From: CAZCCC01 sp964497245
GTDB taxonomy: Bacteria > Patescibacteriota > Patescibacteriia > Buchananbacterales > UBA6539
Reading direction: 5' to 3'
Assembly (NCBI GenBank): GCA_964497245.1
Contig: CAZCCC010000016.1
Location: 1 to 30,347 of the forward strand
Length of the DNA stretch: 30,347 nucleotides
Shown here: positions 21,062 to 30,196 of the stretch, piece after piece
Layout: each line of letters starts with the position of its first letter
How positions within the stretch are numbered: the first letter of the stretch is position 1
Position numbers and translations under genes: made by a program
The notes under the pieces: model-generated
Told to the model about the DNA's origin: nothing
Database searches by the model: none
The model's input: the letters and a program-made list of their open reading frames with translations, nothing else

Positions 21062-22243
21062 TTAATTAAGGTATCTTCTGACAATACTAGCCACTCTTTG
21101 GGCATTTTTACCGTCAGCCGGATAATATTTTTCCATATTCTCCTTTAATTTTTTATTAATTTCACTTTTTGAATCTAATAAATCATCCAAGACACCTGAC
21201 AACTCATTAACATCATTAATTCCAATACTTGCACCCAATTTAATCGGAACAAGTGGTAATAATAAATTTTCCGGAATACGAAAATTTTGGTCGGTTATAT
21301 GGACTGTTGGTTTGCGTCTATAAATACCATTCAATCCTTCAGTTGACCAATTAGTTAAAATTACATCTGAGGCAGCACCAATCTGATCGGTTGAAAATTC
21401 ATCTGTATCAACCACTCTAATACCGGCATCAATTAATATTTTTCTAAATTCTTCATAAGGCACATTATCGCGAGGGTGACGTCGGAAAGCAAAATAAAAA
21501 TTACCACCCACCCTCTTCAATTCTTCGGCAATAAGCCTGACTTTCTCCAACTCATCTATTGTCGACATATAAGATACCAATTTATCATTTGTTGATAAAC
21601 CTAATTTTTCTTTCACTTCAGCGGTGATTTGTTTTGTGTCTTCTTTGTTAAAACGATCAAAAGCCGGTTGACCAGTAATTTCAATTATATCCTCTAGCTC
21701 AGGAAATTTCTCAACAATAATTTCTTTGGCGCCTTGATCCATTACACAAATTTTTTCCGGCCAAGGCAAGCCACGCTCAAATATTTTTTTTAAAAAACCC
21801 AATGTATTTGAATAATAATCTTCAACTAAAATTATAGGTACTTCCTTATAAGTTGCAATCACATAAGAATCAATACCAGTCTCACTTGATCTGTCAATTA
21901 AAATTGCATTTGGTGGACCAACAATTTTATCAGCTTCTAAAACTGAATTTTCTGGCGTAACATCTTCAATGATAAAATTTTTTTGAATGATCTCTTGGGC
22001 ACGACCATCAGTTATTAAATTAATTTGCAGGCCTGAATCATTATGTAATTCTCTTAAAACTGGCAATAAAGCATTACAACTGCCAGGGTCACGAGAGGTA
22101 ACTAACAAATTTTTTTCTCTTCCCGCTCCTGTTTGAGGTATTATTTTAAAAACTTTTGTTTCAAATAAATCTGGTCTCCCTTCAATATAAGCTAGTCTCT
22201 TTTTTTCTTGCTCAGATAAATTTCCTAATAAACCCTCATTCAT
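21062..22243 (-). CDS. GT-B-fold glycosyl/glycerophosphotransferase-like protein
   Basis: A 393-residue cytoplasmic protein with the two-Rossmann pattern of GT-B enzymes. An N-terminal domain includes NLLVTSRDPGSCNALLPVL and INLITDG. A C-terminal domain has DKLVSYMSTIDELEKV, YFAFRRHPRDNVPYEEF, VIDTDEF-like segments and the acceptor/donor-site motif SDVILTNWSTEGLNGIYRRK. The RRHPRD and NWSTEG motifs recall CDP-glycerol glycerophosphotransferases and UDP-GlcNAc 2-epimerase-like proteins, but the match is not close enough to choose. It is 25 bp downstream of nrdJ. A part in envelope polymer synthesis is likely by analogy. Confidence 0.6.
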   Translation of the reverse strand: MNEGLLGNLSEQEKKRLAYIEGRPDLFETKVFKIIPQTGAGREKNLLVTSRDPGSCNALLPVLRELHNDSGLQINLITDGRAQEIIQKNFIIEDVTPENSVLEADKIVGPPNAILIDRSSETGIDSYVIATYKEVPIILVEDYYSNTLGFLKKIFERGLPWPEKICVMDQGAKEIIVEKFPELEDIIEITGQPAFDRFNKEDTKQITAEVKEKLGLSTNDKLVSYMSTIDELEKVRLIAEELKRVGGNFYFAFRRHPRDNVPYEEFRKILIDAGIRVVDTDEFSTDQIGAASDVILTNWSTEGLNGIYRRKPTVHITDQNFRIPENLLLPLVPIKLGASIGINDVNELSGVLDDLLDSKSEINKKLKENMEKYYPADGKNAQRVASIVRRYLN

Positions 22244-22268
22244 AATTTTTAGTTATTTTCTTATTCTT

Positions 22269-24644
22269 CTACCCGCAATGAGAGTAGCCGCAGGAATGGC
22301 ATTTCAAGCAGCCTTCGGAAATTTCCAAAATGGTTCCACACTCGGGACATTCCGGAGCAGTTCCAAAATCGGCGATATCACGTTTGATATTCAAACCATT
22401 TCCATTATTAACTTTTGGATTTTTATCTGTTGCCAAATAATCGGGCGACTGAATCCGGGAAACTTCATCTTTACTGACATGCGCGCTTGAATGGTACTCC
22501 AAACCAAGTTTCGGCTGTTTTTTAGTTATATGCCGCTCAATAATCTGAGCAATAGCATCGGGTAAAGATAAAATCATTCCTCCCTCAGACCAAGAGGGCA
22601 TTGGACCTCGTATTCCTTTAATCTGCTTAATTACTTCTTCTGCCGGAATTCCGGAGCGAAGAGCCAACGAAACCAGCCGGCAAACTGCCTCTGATTTAGC
22701 GGAGAAAAAACCACCGGCCTTGCCGATTGTCGCAAACACCTCAAAAGGAGTCCCATGGTCATCATCATTAATAGTCACAAACAAATCGCCGTAAGAAGTA
22801 TTAACTTTGTAAGTAGCCCCTTTCATAACCAATGGTCTTTCCCTTTTGTAAAAAGGCTGACTTGGAGTAACCTGCTCTTTTTCTTTTTCTTTATGAGACT
22901 TGCCAGTGGTTAGAACCTGAATGTCACGGCTGCCATCACGATATATTGTTATCCCCTTACAGGCAGTTTCATAAGCCAAAAGGTATGCTTTGGCAATATC
23001 TTCTTTAGATGCTGAATTGGGAAAATTTATTGTTTTGGAAACAGCATTGTCTATATATTTTTGAAAAGCTGACTGCATTCTAATATGCCATTCCGGAGAA
23101 ATATCATGGGAAGTGACAAAAACTTTTTTAATGCTTTCCGGAATCTCATTCAAATCCTGAATTGATGATCCTTCAGAAATTTTTTCCATTAACTCTTTTG
23201 AATAAAAGCCTTTTTCTTTAGCAATTTTTTCAAAATATGGATTAACTTCAACCAACTCAACCCATTCATCGCCTTTTTTGCCAATATGTGATTTTCTAAC
23301 ATAAGCCAAAGCAAACAACGGCTCAATACCGGAAGAACAATTGGCAATTATGCTTAAAGTGCCGGTTGGGGCAATTGTAGTTCTGGTGGCATTTCTTATA
23401 CCCTGACTTTCGGCGGTATCATACATACTGCCTTCAAAATTAGGAAATACCCCTCTTTGTTTGGCCAGCTCAACTGAAGCTTTATCGGCATTGGTTTTAA
23501 TGAATTTCATTATATTCTCGGCCAAATCAACGGCCTCCTCGCTATTATAAGGAATTCCAAGAATTATCAACATATCAGCCCAGCCCATTACTCCCAAACC
23601 AATCTTGCGGTTGGCCCGGCTCATATCTGATATTTCTTTTATCGGATAATTATTCATGTCAATGACATTATCCAAAAATCTCACTGATATTTTTATGACT
23701 TCAGCCAGCCGGTCAAAATTAATTTTTCCTTCGCTGACAAATCTGGCCAAATTTATGGAACCTAAATTACAAGATTCATAGGGCAAAAGAGGCTGTTCCC
23801 CACACGGATTAGTGCTTTCAATTTGTCCGATATGGGGGGTTGGATTAAACTTATTTATTTTATCAATGAAAATAACGCCGGGATCGCCATTTTTCCAGGC
23901 ATTTGCAACTATCTTATCCCAAACCTCTTTGGCTTTTATTTTTCCAGCAAAAGATTTGGTTTTTGGATTAAAAAATTCATATTCTTCATCATTTTCCAAA
24001 GCCTCCATGAATTTATCGGTAATTGCCACTGAAATATTAAAATTGTTCAACTTGTCATTGTCCTGCTTGGCGCTGATAAAATTAAAAATATCCGGATGAT
24101 CAACCCTTAAAATTCCCATGTTGGCTCCACGGCGAGTTCCGCCCTGCTTGATTGTTTCCGTAGCGGAATCAAAAACCGTCATAAAAGAAATTGGGCCGGA
24201 AGCCAATCCGCTCGTTGAATTGACCGGATCTTTTGCCGGACGAAGGCGGGAAAAAGAAAAACCGGTTCCGCCACCGGATTTATGAATCAAAGCGGTATTT
24301 TTTATCGCTTCAAATATTTCCTCCATTGAATCTCCAACCGGCAGAACAAAACAAGCAGAAAGCTGCCCAAGCCTGGTGCCAGCTCCAGAAAAAGTCGGGC
24401 TATTTGGCAAAAATTCTAAATTAACCATTATCTCCAGAAACTCCTGCTCAATTTTCTCTTTTTGGCTTTTTTCTATTTTATAATTGTCTTCCGCTTTCAC
24501 AATAAAGCTAGCAACCCGTCGAAACATTTCAATCGGCTTTTCAGCAAGCTTACCCTTTTCATCCTTCAATAAATAACGACTCTCCAACACTTTTACAGCG
24601 TTTTCAGTGAGCTTTAATTTTGGTTCACCTATCCCTAGTATCAT
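22269..24644 (-). CDS. nrdJ: Ribonucleotide reductase class II, adenosylcobalamin-dependent
   Basis: Reduces ribonucleotides to deoxyribonucleotides using the 5'-deoxyadenosyl radical of adenosylcobalamin. The 791-residue protein has an ATP-cone-less start, LSACFVLPVGDSMEEIFE, KSGGGTGFSFSRLRP, GGTRRGANMGILRVDHPDI, the active-site NPCGEQPLLPYESCNLGSIN, and NRKIGLGVMGWADML. A TSCPD domain follows (~620-730), and a C-terminal zinc-ribbon-like tail CPECGTIL...CLKCHSCGYSHCG may hold the thiols that re-reduce the enzyme. No NrdAB or NrdD is in the window, which makes DNA synthesis here depend on B12 and on CobO. No cobalamin riboswitch core is seen upstream of it. Confidence 0.95.
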   Translation of the reverse strand: MILGIGEPKLKLTENAVKVLESRYLLKDEKGKLAEKPIEMFRRVASFIVKAEDNYKIEKSQKEKIEQEFLEIMVNLEFLPNSPTFSGAGTRLGQLSACFVLPVGDSMEEIFEAIKNTALIHKSGGGTGFSFSRLRPAKDPVNSTSGLASGPISFMTVFDSATETIKQGGTRRGANMGILRVDHPDIFNFISAKQDNDKLNNFNISVAITDKFMEALENDEEYEFFNPKTKSFAGKIKAKEVWDKIVANAWKNGDPGVIFIDKINKFNPTPHIGQIESTNPCGEQPLLPYESCNLGSINLARFVSEGKINFDRLAEVIKISVRFLDNVIDMNNYPIKEISDMSRANRKIGLGVMGWADMLIILGIPYNSEEAVDLAENIMKFIKTNADKASVELAKQRGVFPNFEGSMYDTAESQGIRNATRTTIAPTGTLSIIANCSSGIEPLFALAYVRKSHIGKKGDEWVELVEVNPYFEKIAKEKGFYSKELMEKISEGSSIQDLNEIPESIKKVFVTSHDISPEWHIRMQSAFQKYIDNAVSKTINFPNSASKEDIAKAYLLAYETACKGITIYRDGSRDIQVLTTGKSHKEKEKEQVTPSQPFYKRERPLVMKGATYKVNTSYGDLFVTINDDDHGTPFEVFATIGKAGGFFSAKSEAVCRLVSLALRSGIPAEEVIKQIKGIRGPMPSWSEGGMILSLPDAIAQIIERHITKKQPKLGLEYHSSAHVSKDEVSRIQSPDYLATDKNPKVNNGNGLNIKRDIADFGTAPECPECGTILEISEGCLKCHSCGYSHCG

Positions 24645-24820
24645 AGTTTATATATAATTAATACTGATTAATGGGAGCAAAAAAATAAGACAGAGTTTAT
24701 GCCTTATTAAAATTTTTCAAAAACACCAGCCTCCGATTTTATTTTTGTTTTCAATTACGCTACGAAATGTCGGCCTATTTAATTCTAATTATCTCGCCAA
24801 ATCTACAATTCGTAGAAATT

Positions 24821-25993
24821 TTATTTCATTTTTTTTCTAATAAATGCGGGGATTTCCAACTCCTCATCCTCCAATATGCCTTTTTCCGGCTGAGGTGCAG
24901 GTTTTCTTGGCAGTCTTTTCGTAATCCGGCTAAACTGACTTTCTGTTTTTGTCGGCTGTGGTCGATTTTGGTTTTCAATAAATTCACTCGGCTGATATGA
25001 AGAATTTTTATCCTGTAATGATTCGGAATTTCTTTCTTCCTTGCCGGAAAAACCGGTAGCAATGACTGTTACTTTTATTTCATCTTTCATATTTTCATCA
25101 ACAACCGCTCCAAAAATAATTTTAGCTGAATGATCAGCTGATTGGGTAATAATTTTCGCAGCCTCGTTTATCTCGTGCATTCCCAAACCCGGACCGCCAA
25201 TTACAGTAAATAATATCCCTTTGGCTCCATCTATTGAAAGCTCCAACATTGGGCTTGAAATCGCTGATTTAGCCGCTTCTACCGCCCGATTTTCACCGCT
25301 ACCCTGACCAATACCCATAAGCGCAGAACCGGTGTCTTTCATAATAGTTTTGACATCAGCGAAATCAACATTAATTAATCCTGGAACTGTTATTAATTCG
25401 GCAATTCCCTGCACTCCTTGCTTTAAAATATCATCACATATCTTAAAAGCATCAAGTAAAGAGGTTTTTTTATCAATAATTTGAAGCAACCGGTCATTTG
25501 GTATGGTGACAATGGAATCAACTTTGTCGCTAAGGCTGCTGTAGCCCCTTTCGGCTATTTCGCGTCTCTGGGCACCTTCAAAAGAAAAAGGCTTGGTTAC
25601 CACCGCAACTGTCAAAGCACCTGATTCCTTGGCCATTTGAGCAACAATCGGCGCAGCACCGGTACCGGTTCCGCCACCCAGTCCACAAGTGATAAAAACC
25701 ATATCGGCATCTTTAATCAATTCTCTTATCTCATTTTGACTTTCTTCGGCGGACTTGGCTCCGACATCAGGATCCATTCCCGCCCCCAATCCCCTGGTAG
25801 TGATTTTTCCAATATGCAACTTGTGCTGGGCCTGGGAATGATGCAATGCCTGCACATCGGTATTAATCGCCAAAAAATCAACTCCCCTGATTTTAGATTT
25901 AACCATACGGTTTATCGCCGCACCACCTGATCCGCCGACTCCGATGACTTTTATTTTGGCAAATGTTTCAATTTCTGGTTTAATTTCCGCCAT
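24821..25993 (-). CDS. ftsZ: Cell division GTPase FtsZ
   Basis: Tubulin-like GTPase that forms the division ring. The 390-residue protein has the N-terminal IKVIGVGGSGGAAINRMV, the tubulin signature GLGGGTGTGAAPIVAQ (~107-122), IPNDRLL and the NVDFADVKTIM segment. A variable linker rich in Ser, Gln and Pro (~325-370) leads to the C-terminal peptide EELEIPAFIRKKMK, the usual docking site for FtsA. It is encoded 60 bp downstream of ftsA, the classical order. Confidence 0.97.
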   Translation of the reverse strand: MAEIKPEIETFAKIKVIGVGGSGGAAINRMVKSKIRGVDFLAINTDVQALHHSQAQHKLHIGKITTRGLGAGMDPDVGAKSAEESQNEIRELIKDADMVFITCGLGGGTGTGAAPIVAQMAKESGALTVAVVTKPFSFEGAQRREIAERGYSSLSDKVDSIVTIPNDRLLQIIDKKTSLLDAFKICDDILKQGVQGIAELITVPGLINVDFADVKTIMKDTGSALMGIGQGSGENRAVEAAKSAISSPMLELSIDGAKGILFTVIGGPGLGMHEINEAAKIITQSADHSAKIIFGAVVDENMKDEIKVTVIATGFSGKEERNSESLQDKNSSYQPSEFIENQNRPQPTKTESQFSRITKRLPRKPAPQPEKGILEDEELEIPAFIRKKMK

Positions 25994-26053
25994 ATTAACT
26001 GGCAGCCGAGATAGCTTTGGATTAATCCAATCTTAAAGCTATAACAGCTAAAA

Positions 26054-27310
26054 TTATTTTCTAATAAATTTACTAAATAAGTGTTTAGTTGCACCGGCCA
26101 TTTCTTTAAAACCCGGCACAGAACTTAATATTTTTCCTAAATTACCTTTATTTTTTCGGCCGGCGAGTTGACTGCCCCAAATTACCAGACCAACTGCGGT
26201 GGAAAAAGACAAATCATTGACTTTATCAATCGCGCTAGTGACATTCAAAGAATTTCCCAAAGCAGCAGGCAACCTAAGCTGCTTTTTGGCTGCTTCGACC
26301 AATCCCTGAATTTTTGAACCTCCTCCGGTTAAAACAACTCCTGCAGGAAGTTTACCACTCTTATCAATCTTTTTCAACTCGTCATCAATTTTCTCAAAAA
26401 TCTCTTCAATTCTGGCTTCAGTGATTTCAGAAACATATTTTTTTGAAATAAAATTGCTCTCACGGCCTTCAATTTCTCCAATATCAATTTCATCACGCTT
26501 ACTAATGCCCGAACTTAAAGCTGTTCCACATTCTAATTTTATTTTTTCAGCGGTATCAATTGAAATTCTTAATCCAATCGCAATATCGGATGTTATATGG
26601 TCAGAACCTATTGGTAAAACTTTTGTATGCAAAATATCTCCCTCCTCAAATACCGCCAGGCTGGTGGTTGAAGCACCAATATTTATAACGGCAACGCCTA
26701 AATCTTTTTGACGCGAAGTAATAACCGATTCGGATGTTGCCAGAATTGACAAAACCAAATCTTCAATGTCGATACCGGCGCGATAAACGGCTTTAGTCAA
26801 ATTTCTGATTTGGGAACTGATGCCCTGAATAATTTGAGTTTCAACTTCAATTCTAATTCCGCTCATTCCCAATGGATCTTTTATTCCAATCTGCCCATCA
26901 ACAGTAAAACTTTTGGGGATAACATGCAATATTTCATAATTGGGAGGAGTGGCAACAGTCCGAGCAGCTTCAATTGAACGCTCAATATCGTCTTCGGAAA
27001 TTTCTCCATCAGAACGGGCAACCGCAACAACTCCCTGGCTTTCCTGCGAAATTATATGGCTTCCGGAAATTCCAACCCAAACACTTTTTATTGGCACGCC
27101 GATCATTCTTTCGGCTTTTTCCAAACAAGAAGAAATTGAAGAAACGGCATCCTCAATGCTATTTATTATCCCTTTACTTATTCCTTCGGCCGGGATTTCC
27201 GAAGCACCAATTATATGAATTTTTTCTTCAGAACCGACATATTGGCCGACTACTAAACGAATGGCACTGGAACCGATATCAAGTCCTGCAATTATCTCTT
27301 TTTCCGACAT
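26054..27310 (-). CDS. ftsA: Cell division protein FtsA
   Basis: Actin-like ATPase that tethers FtsZ to the membrane. The 418-residue protein has IIAGLDIGSSAIRLVVGQ (phosphate 1), the FtsA-specific 1C domain (~80-165), GVAVINIGASTTSLAVFEEG (phosphate 2) and GVVLTGGGSKIQGLVEAA (adenosine motif). The C-terminal amphipathic stretch GATKHLFSKFIRK would be the membrane-targeting helix. Together with the FtsZ tail it forms a complete Z-ring anchor. Start and length are standard. Confidence 0.96.
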   Translation of the reverse strand: MSEKEIIAGLDIGSSAIRLVVGQYVGSEEKIHIIGASEIPAEGISKGIINSIEDAVSSISSCLEKAERMIGVPIKSVWVGISGSHIISQESQGVVAVARSDGEISEDDIERSIEAARTVATPPNYEILHVIPKSFTVDGQIGIKDPLGMSGIRIEVETQIIQGISSQIRNLTKAVYRAGIDIEDLVLSILATSESVITSRQKDLGVAVINIGASTTSLAVFEEGDILHTKVLPIGSDHITSDIAIGLRISIDTAEKIKLECGTALSSGISKRDEIDIGEIEGRESNFISKKYVSEITEARIEEIFEKIDDELKKIDKSGKLPAGVVLTGGGSKIQGLVEAAKKQLRLPAALGNSLNVTSAIDKVNDLSFSTAVGLVIWGSQLAGRKNKGNLGKILSSVPGFKEMAGATKHLFSKFIRK

Positions 27311-27324
27311 ATTAATAATTATTA

Positions 27325-27462
27325 AGCGCTAAAAAACAAGCGCTAAAATGTTTAAAAACTTCAAAATCTTAATATTTATTGAAAGTCAAAAATAATAGCT
27401 TAAACCACAAACCGTAAATATTTCCAACTAAATTATTTTAGCATAAACAACCCAAAAGCGCT
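27325..27462 (-). promoter_or_regulatory. ftsA upstream region: AGCGCT palindromes and a possible extended -10
   Basis: The six-base palindrome AGCGCT occurs at 27325-27330, 27339-27344 and 27457-27462. The first two can pair as a hairpin just before the ftsA start. TGCTAAAAT on the minus strand (27443-27435) would serve as an extended -10 box, without a clear -35. This is the likely promoter/5' UTR of ftsA-ftsZ. Confidence 0.35.
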
Positions 27463-27515
27463 AGTGAAAAATAAGGCGACATTAAGATTAAAATCACAAC
27501 CATTTTAACCCCAGC

Positions 27516-27959
27516 CTAATTAGCTGATTTTAAAATAATTTGTTGCATTTTTTCCATTAATTCGGCTTCCTTGGCGCTTTTTTCGTGATCATGGCCTAAA
27601 AGGTGCAGGAAAGCATGAACAAGCAAAATCTCAATTTCTTCCACAATAGAATGACCAAACTTCTTAGCCTGCCTTTCGGCCTGTTTATAACAAATTATTA
27701 TTTCGCCCAAAAAATTTGTTTCCTCTCCTACAAACTCATGATTCTTGTCAATTTCACAAAAACTCAGCACATCAGTTATTTTATCTTTTCCGCGATATAC
27801 TTTATTTAATTTTCTTATTTGGCCTTCTTTGACAATTCCAACTGAAACTTGCAGCTTTTTCTTGATTTTTAAAGCTTTACCTATTTTGGCAAACCATTTT
27901 TTCCAAAACAACATGGAAATTTTATCCCCTGTCTGCTGATTAATTTCAAATTCAATCAT
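27516..27959 (-). CDS. ybeY: Endoribonuclease YbeY (rRNA maturation factor)
   Basis: Metal-dependent endoribonuclease needed for 16S rRNA 3'-end maturation and ribosome quality control. The UPF0054 signature HAFLHLLGHDH (~115-125) provides three zinc-binding His. The conserved KITDVLSFCEI segment (~60-70) and LGEIIICYKQAERQAKKFG (~84-102) are in place. The length of 147 residues is normal. It starts two bases after the stop of the TSP3-repeat gene. Confidence 0.94.
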   Translation of the reverse strand: MIEFEINQQTGDKISMLFWKKWFAKIGKALKIKKKLQVSVGIVKEGQIRKLNKVYRGKDKITDVLSFCEIDKNHEFVGEETNFLGEIIICYKQAERQAKKFGHSIVEEIEILLVHAFLHLLGHDHEKSAKEAELMEKMQQIILKSAN

Positions 27960-27961
27960 AT

Positions 27962-28996
27962 TTAAGGCAATAATTTAAAATTCTTGGCCATAACCTGAAA
28001 AGTAGTAGCAAAATTAGTATTGCTTCTGCTTCCCGTGTTATAAATTAACAAATAAATATTTGCTTCATCTGATGATCGGGCAATATAGTAGCTTTGGTTG
28101 TCCGGGTGACGCAAGCCGACCCAATTGTTAATTGCAACTTCATACGCCTGTCTGATATCAATATGGGGATATTGAATCTTATACCAATCCTTCAGCGGCG
28201 TTTTATTGAAATTTTCAACAATCAGCACTTCAATAAATTCGCCTGTTGCCGAAACAAACAAAACTTCACTTTTCTGGCTATCTCTTTCTCTAACTTCCCA
28301 GCTTTTTGGATAAATTATTGAATAAAGAGGATGGCTGTAAGTGCTGAATAAACCGCTTTCCGAAAGTTTCCGTGAAGGATGGGTCGGATCATAGCCACTA
28401 AGCAATTCAAGACCATCGGTATAACCGTCGCCGTCAGTATCGGGATTATTCAAATCAGTGCCATAAAGAATTTCTTCAGCTTCGGTAAGACCATCGCCGT
28501 CAATATCGGGAGCAGAAGGTAATGGACGAATTATATCCTGTCTGATATCTGCATTCATATTTATATTTTGGTTTGTATTTGTATTTGCATTAATGCCTGC
28601 ATTTGCATTAACAATTGAATCAAAATCCTCCTCATCATCAATATCGGCATTAATATTTAAATTAGCGTTATAGCCGGCGTTGGTATTAATATTTTGATTA
28701 ACCGGAATCACCGGCTGGGCAGATTGATTGGTATTTACCGGCTGGTATTCTTCGTCCTCATTGACTGCCAAACGGTGCTGATTTTCAAGGCTAAAATTCA
28801 AATAAAAAGCAAATATGGTCAGTCCGCCTATTAAAAGCAGGCCTAGAATAATGATTATCAAAAGACCCAGTTTATTTTTTTTTGGCGCCTGATAGAATTT
28901 CTGCGGCATAACATGGATATGTGAATCTATTTTTGGATCTGATTCAAATTCTTTCTCCGACTGCTTTTTTGCTTTTTGTTTTTTTGATTTGAACAT
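27962..28996 (-). CDS. Membrane-anchored TSP3-repeat protein with Asn-rich linker
   Basis: 344 residues from the ATG at 28996 (a TTG four codons earlier is less likely). A basic cytoplasmic tail (KKQKAKKQSEKEFE) and one membrane helix (~45-67, LGLLIIIILGLLLIGG) are followed by an exported Asn/Ala/Thr-rich linker with repeated NANTNTNQNIN-like runs. Then come two thrombospondin type 3-like calcium loops, DIDGDGLTEAEE and NPDTDGDGYTDGLE. The C-terminal domain (~210-344, beginning YSIIYPKSWEV) resembles PsbP/lipoprotein-type folds. TSP3 loops bind calcium and stiffen surface proteins. It is adjacent to, and built like, the gene at 29228-30010, so the two are probably paralogues. Role unknown. 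Confidence 0.82.
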   Translation of the reverse strand: MFKSKKQKAKKQSEKEFESDPKIDSHIHVMPQKFYQAPKKNKLGLLIIIILGLLLIGGLTIFAFYLNFSLENQHRLAVNEDEEYQPVNTNQSAQPVIPVNQNINTNAGYNANLNINADIDDEEDFDSIVNANAGINANTNTNQNINMNADIRQDIIRPLPSAPDIDGDGLTEAEEILYGTDLNNPDTDGDGYTDGLELLSGYDPTHPSRKLSESGLFSTYSHPLYSIIYPKSWEVRERDSQKSEVLFVSATGEFIEVLIVENFNKTPLKDWYKIQYPHIDIRQAYEVAINNWVGLRHPDNQSYYIARSSDEANIYLLIYNTGSRSNTNFATTFQVMAKNFKLLP

Positions 28997-29110
28997 TTTT
29001 ATTCGCAATTAATTAACTAATATCTGATATCTTGAATCTTAAATCTGATGAAGATATTTATGAGGGTGAGGGATTTATTACCAGATATTCTGAATCAAGC
29101 CTGCTTGTCG

Positions 29111-29167
29111 CTTGTCCCCGCCATAGGCGCTTGTCCGCCTATGGCGGGGACAAGCGCCTATGGCGGA
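29111..29167. repeat. Nested GC-rich palindromes (19-bp perfect stem)
   Basis: CTTGTCCCCGCCATAGGCG (29111-29129) is perfectly inverted at 29136-29154 around loop CTTGTC, and the CGCCTATGGCGG half recurs once more at 29155-29166. The flanks, ATTCTGAATCAAG and GTTCAGAGTGACAAG, are the ends of a larger imperfect palindrome. It lies in the 219-bp gap between the two TSP3 genes; ORFs across it are chance readings of the repeat. Confidence 0.8.
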
Positions 29168-29227
29168 ACAGACAGGTTCAGAGTGACAAGTTTAGGAAAA
29201 AAAGCACATCTTTGTCATGCTAAGCTT

Positions 29228-30010
29228 TTAGTCAATTTTTAAAAGTCTGCCCGGACCCAAAGGATCATAGCCTGCTCTTACTTCCTCGCCGTCAAGATAG
29301 CCGTCGCCGTCAGTATCCGGATTAAGCGGATCTGTCCCAAAAACTTTTACTTCATCGCGGTCGGTAAGGCCGTCGCCGTCAGTATCCGGATTATAAGGAT
29401 CAGTGCCGTATATATATATTTCTTCGTAATCAGTAAGGCCGTCGCGATCAGAATCAAGATATTTAAGTCTTTCAATTTCATCGTCTTCATCCTCTTCCGG
29501 CTCGTCAAAATCATCAACAGGCATTATTGGCTGGCCAATATTTTGATTAACATTGGCATTTTGGTTTATTGGCGGCTGGCCGTAATCAGGCAAAGGAAGC
29601 GCTGGAGAAGCATTTACAGGAACAGAATCAACCGGAGCGGTTGGGCGATTAGGAGAAAAAAAAGTAATATAGCCATACCAGCCGGCCAAGGCAAAAAGTC
29701 CGATGCCGGCCAAAATAACGATTATGGCAACAATAATTTTTTTGTACTGCCTTAAAAAAGGCTCACGGCTTTCCAGTTTTTTCGGGACAGACGGCGGCGG
29801 CGGAATCGGAGGCTCCAAACCCGCTAAATCAGCAGAAGGTTGAGCCGGACCTTTTACTGAGGCTTGATCTTTTTCAACACCGGCCAAAATATCTTCCGGC
29901 TCAGGCGGTAAGATTTTTTTTTCTTCGGCTTTAAATGGAAGATTATTTGGAACATTATCTTGTTGACCTTTCAAGTTTTGATTATTTGGTATTTCTTCAA
30001 ACATAAACAT
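29228..30010 (-). CDS. Membrane-anchored TSP3-repeat protein
   Basis: The 260-residue protein has a long Pro/Glu-rich cytoplasmic part (~1-88, including PPIPPPPSVPKK), one membrane helix (~90-115, IVAIIVILAGIGLFALAGW) and a short Pro/Asn-rich linker. It ends in a series of TSP3-type calcium loops: DSDRDGLTDYEE, NPDTDGDGLTDRDE and NPDTDGDGYLDGEE, each with the DxDxDG pattern and spaced about 25 residues apart by GTDP turns. It ends soon after the last loop and has no extra domain, unlike its neighbour at 27962-28996. Such proteins are common at the CPR cell surface. Either of two ATGs at 30010 and 30004 could be the start. Confidence 0.83.
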   Translation of the reverse strand: MFMFEEIPNNQNLKGQQDNVPNNLPFKAEEKKILPPEPEDILAGVEKDQASVKGPAQPSADLAGLEPPIPPPPSVPKKLESREPFLRQYKKIIVAIIVILAGIGLFALAGWYGYITFFSPNRPTAPVDSVPVNASPALPLPDYGQPPINQNANVNQNIGQPIMPVDDFDEPEEDEDDEIERLKYLDSDRDGLTDYEEIYIYGTDPYNPDTDGDGLTDRDEVKVFGTDPLNPDTDGDGYLDGEEVRAGYDPLGPGRLLKID

Positions 30011-30196
30011 TATGAATTATTAATTAAATTTTTATAAAAATTTTAACTATTTGCCATTGAATATACCTGAATTTATTAAACTGCTTAAAACAATTTTTAA
30101 AACTTAAACCTTCTTTAATCTTTGGCATCACCTTTAATTTAAAAATTAATAAAAATTTATCGGCTTTAATTCCCCCACCATTTAATAGGGGCTGAT

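Noticed and set aside
24645..24820. Cobalamin riboswitch upstream of nrdJ
   Set aside because: I looked for the GCAACTG core and a B12 box on the minus strand and found neither; the gap holds only weak hairpins.
29032..29242. Plus-strand ORFs over the nested palindrome
   Set aside because: They translate the repeat itself (Arg/Leu/Ser-rich) and have no start signals.
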